64,000 nt of DNA, from assembly GCF_002705925.1 (NCBI RefSeq), contig NZ_NKRE01000001.1, forward strand, positions 4,358,857 to 4,422,856. Direction: 5' to 3'. Below, one piece after another: positions 62,768 through 64,000 of this stretch. Under the pieces are notes generated by a model. The model saw nothing but the letters and a program-made list of their open reading frames with translations, was not told where the DNA came from and ran no database searches. Within the stretch, counting starts at the first letter, position 1. Every line of letters begins with the position of its first letter. A program made the translations under genes and the position numbers. Origin of the DNA: Mycobacterium ostraviense. Its GTDB lineage: Bacteria; Actinomycetota; Actinomycetes; Mycobacteriales; Mycobacteriaceae.

Positions 62768-63702
62768 GTCGCCGGTACCTCCTGGCTGCGTTCGCCGACG
62801 CGCGGGCCGACGCTGTAGTGGCGCAGGAATAGTTCCTCCAGCGAAGGTGGTTGACTGACCAGACTGCGCACCCCGGCGTCGCCGAGCACCCGGACCAACT
62901 CGCCCAGGCTTTCGCCGTCGACCTGGGCCCGCACCGTGTTGCCTTCGACCGTGACGTCCTCGACACCCTTGATCCGGGTGAGATCGCCAGGGTCGCCGAT
63001 CATTTCGGCCTTGATCGAGGTGCGGCTGAGGTGGCGCATGGATTCCAATGAGCCGCTCTCGACGGTCTTTCCGGCCTGAATGATGGTGACCCGTTCGCAC
63101 AGGGCTTCCGTTTCGGCCAGAATATGGCTGGACAACAGGATGGTGACCCCACGGCCCCGCGCCTCCTTGACACATTGCTGAAAGACGTTCTCCATCAACG
63201 GGTCCAAACCGCTGGAGGGCTCGTCGAGCAGCAGCAGCCTGGCCCGCGACGAAAATGCCGAAATCAGGGACACCTTCTGGCGGTTGCCTTTCGAGTAGGT
63301 GCGTACCTTCTTGCACGGGTCGAACTCGAAACGCTCGATCAACTCAGCACGAAGCTTCTCGTCGATACCGCCCCGCATCCGAGCCAGCAGATCGATGGTC
63401 TCGCCACCAGTCAACGTCGGCCACAACGTGACATCGCCTGGAACATAGGCAATTTGGCGGTGCAACTGAACCGCGTCCGCCCAGGGGTCGCGACCCAGCA
63501 GCCGCGCACTGCCGCCGTCAGCCTTGGCCAGGCCTAACAGAATCCGGATGGTGGTCGACTTCCCGGCGCCGTTGGGTCCGAGGAAGCCGTGGACTTCGCC
63601 TTCGTGCACGGTGAGGTCAAGGCCGTCGAGCGCACGCACCGCCCCGAAGTTCTTGATCAGCCCCCGAATATCGATAAGGGCCGAGGCGTTGTCACTGGAC
63701 AT
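62764..63702 (-). CDS. ABC transporter ATP-binding protein (Rv1218c-like)
   Basis: 312 residues. Walker A GFLGPNGAGKSTTIR, Q-loop VPGDVTLWP, signature YSKGNRQKVSLISAF, Walker B LLLLDEPSSGLDPL and the H-loop His in LLSSHILAETEAL are complete. The C-terminal DUF4162-like extension fits drug-export ATPases. It energises the permease encoded next. ATG at 63702; the start overlaps the end of the TetR gene by 11 bases, so the regulator and exporter form one operon. Confidence 0.95.
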   Translation of the reverse strand: MSSDNASALIDIRGLIKNFGAVRALDGLDLTVHEGEVHGFLGPNGAGKSTTIRILLGLAKADGGSARLLGRDPWADAVQLHRQIAYVPGDVTLWPTLTGGETIDLLARMRGGIDEKLRAELIERFEFDPCKKVRTYSKGNRQKVSLISAFSSRARLLLLDEPSSGLDPLMENVFQQCVKEARGRGVTILLSSHILAETEALCERVTIIQAGKTVESGSLESMRHLSRTSIKAEMIGDPGDLTRIKGVEDVTVEGNTVRAQVDGESLGELVRVLGDAGVRSLVSQPPSLEELFLRHYSVGPRVGERSQEVPAT

Positions 63703-64000
63703 CGGATTCTCCTTGCTTCGCTTCGGCGAGGAAGGCCTCGTACATGGAGCGATCAGCCAGCAGGCCCTCGGTGTAGAGCTCCAGCGCCGGCAGCACCATG
63801 TCGCGCGCGTAATCACGGAGTACCGCACGCAGATCGGTTGGGGTTGCATGCATTTGCAGGTACAACAGAAAGCCGCCACCCCCGGTGATGGCCAGGTATT
63901 TGGCCCTGGCCTGCGGGTCGCGGCTGGGTTTGACGGTGCCGGCCCGCACTCCGTCCTCGAGGTAGTCTTCCGCATTGTCGATCATCTTCTGCCACAATGT
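63692..64000 (-). CDS. TetR-family regulator of the ABC exporter (Rv1219c-like), C-terminal part
   Basis: The visible 102 residues are the C-terminal ligand-binding half of a TetR protein (MIDNAEDYLEDGVRAGTVKPSRDPQARAKYLAITGGG ... YTEGLLADRSMYEAFLAEAK). The DNA-binding half lies beyond the window. In M. tuberculosis Rv1219c represses the Rv1217c-Rv1218c exporter; the same order and overlap here support that role. Confidence 0.88.
   Translation of the reverse strand, partial: TLWQKMIDNAEDYLEDGVRAGTVKPSRDPQARAKYLAITGGGGFLLYLQMHATPTDLRAVLRDYARDMVLPALELYTEGLLADRSMYEAFLAEAKQGESDVQ

Overview
The window is high-GC chromosomal DNA from a slow-growing Mycobacterium outside the M. tuberculosis complex. 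A PE/PPE pair is present. Most of the gene order can be followed against M. tuberculosis H37Rv from Rv1186c to Rv1219c (PucR regulator, rocA, putB, Rv1191, Rv1192, fadD36, Rv1194c, PE13, PPE18, then Rv1200, dapD, dapE, Rv1204c, Rv1205, fadD6, folP2, gpgS, Rv1209, tagA, Rv1211, glgM, glgC, Rv1215c-Rv1219c). Comparisons with H37Rv come from memory of the families and gene order; no search was run.

Left flank (1-4951): an IS3-like element end cuts a PPE gene. A gene-free kilobase follows, then a NarK-type nitrate/nitrite transporter, a frameshifted chitin-active LPMO pseudogene and a Stf0-type trehalose sulfotransferase. Region 5004-18825 holds proline catabolism (PucR regulator, rocA, putB), then an accessory acyl-CoA module: a TetR gene with a frameshift, an Ltp2-type thiolase, a MaoC hydratase, a DUF35 protein and a second MaoC-like subunit, with a divergent aldehyde dehydrogenase. 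It closes with Rv1191-Rv1192-fadD36 and a second PucR-type regulator.

Central region (19565-43973): PE13 and PPE18 are followed, where H37Rv has esxK/esxL and an IS, by a 22-kb mycobactin-like NRPS-PKS locus. On the minus strand it runs mbtC-D-E-F-G-H-K-like, with almost every junction overlapping. Divergent on the plus strand are a type II thioesterase, a condensation-domain-like acyltransferase and a cytochrome P450. Salicylate synthase (mbtI), salicyl-AMP ligase (mbtA), the cyclisation NRPS mbtB and mbtJ are not in the window. The MbtE-like protein has two complete modules (C-A-PCP-C-A-PCP). This looks like a rewired mycobactin-family assembly line and is the most interesting item here.

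Right flank (44333-64000): conserved housekeeping genes. They cover a metabolite transporter, lysine/DAP synthesis (dapD, dapE), a large STAND-type ATPase without a DNA-binding domain, a LOG-type lysine decarboxylase-fold enzyme, fadD6, folP2-gpgS (methylglucose lipopolysaccharide initiation), a DivIVA-like membrane protein, tagA, a DUF3117 protein, and glgM/glgC (alpha-maltose-1-phosphate and ADP-glucose). A CocE/NonD hydrolase, an ICMT-like methyltransferase, an ABC exporter and its TetR regulator (cut by the window edge) end the window. Several intergenic spaces carry palindromic or direct repeats of kinds that look dispersed.
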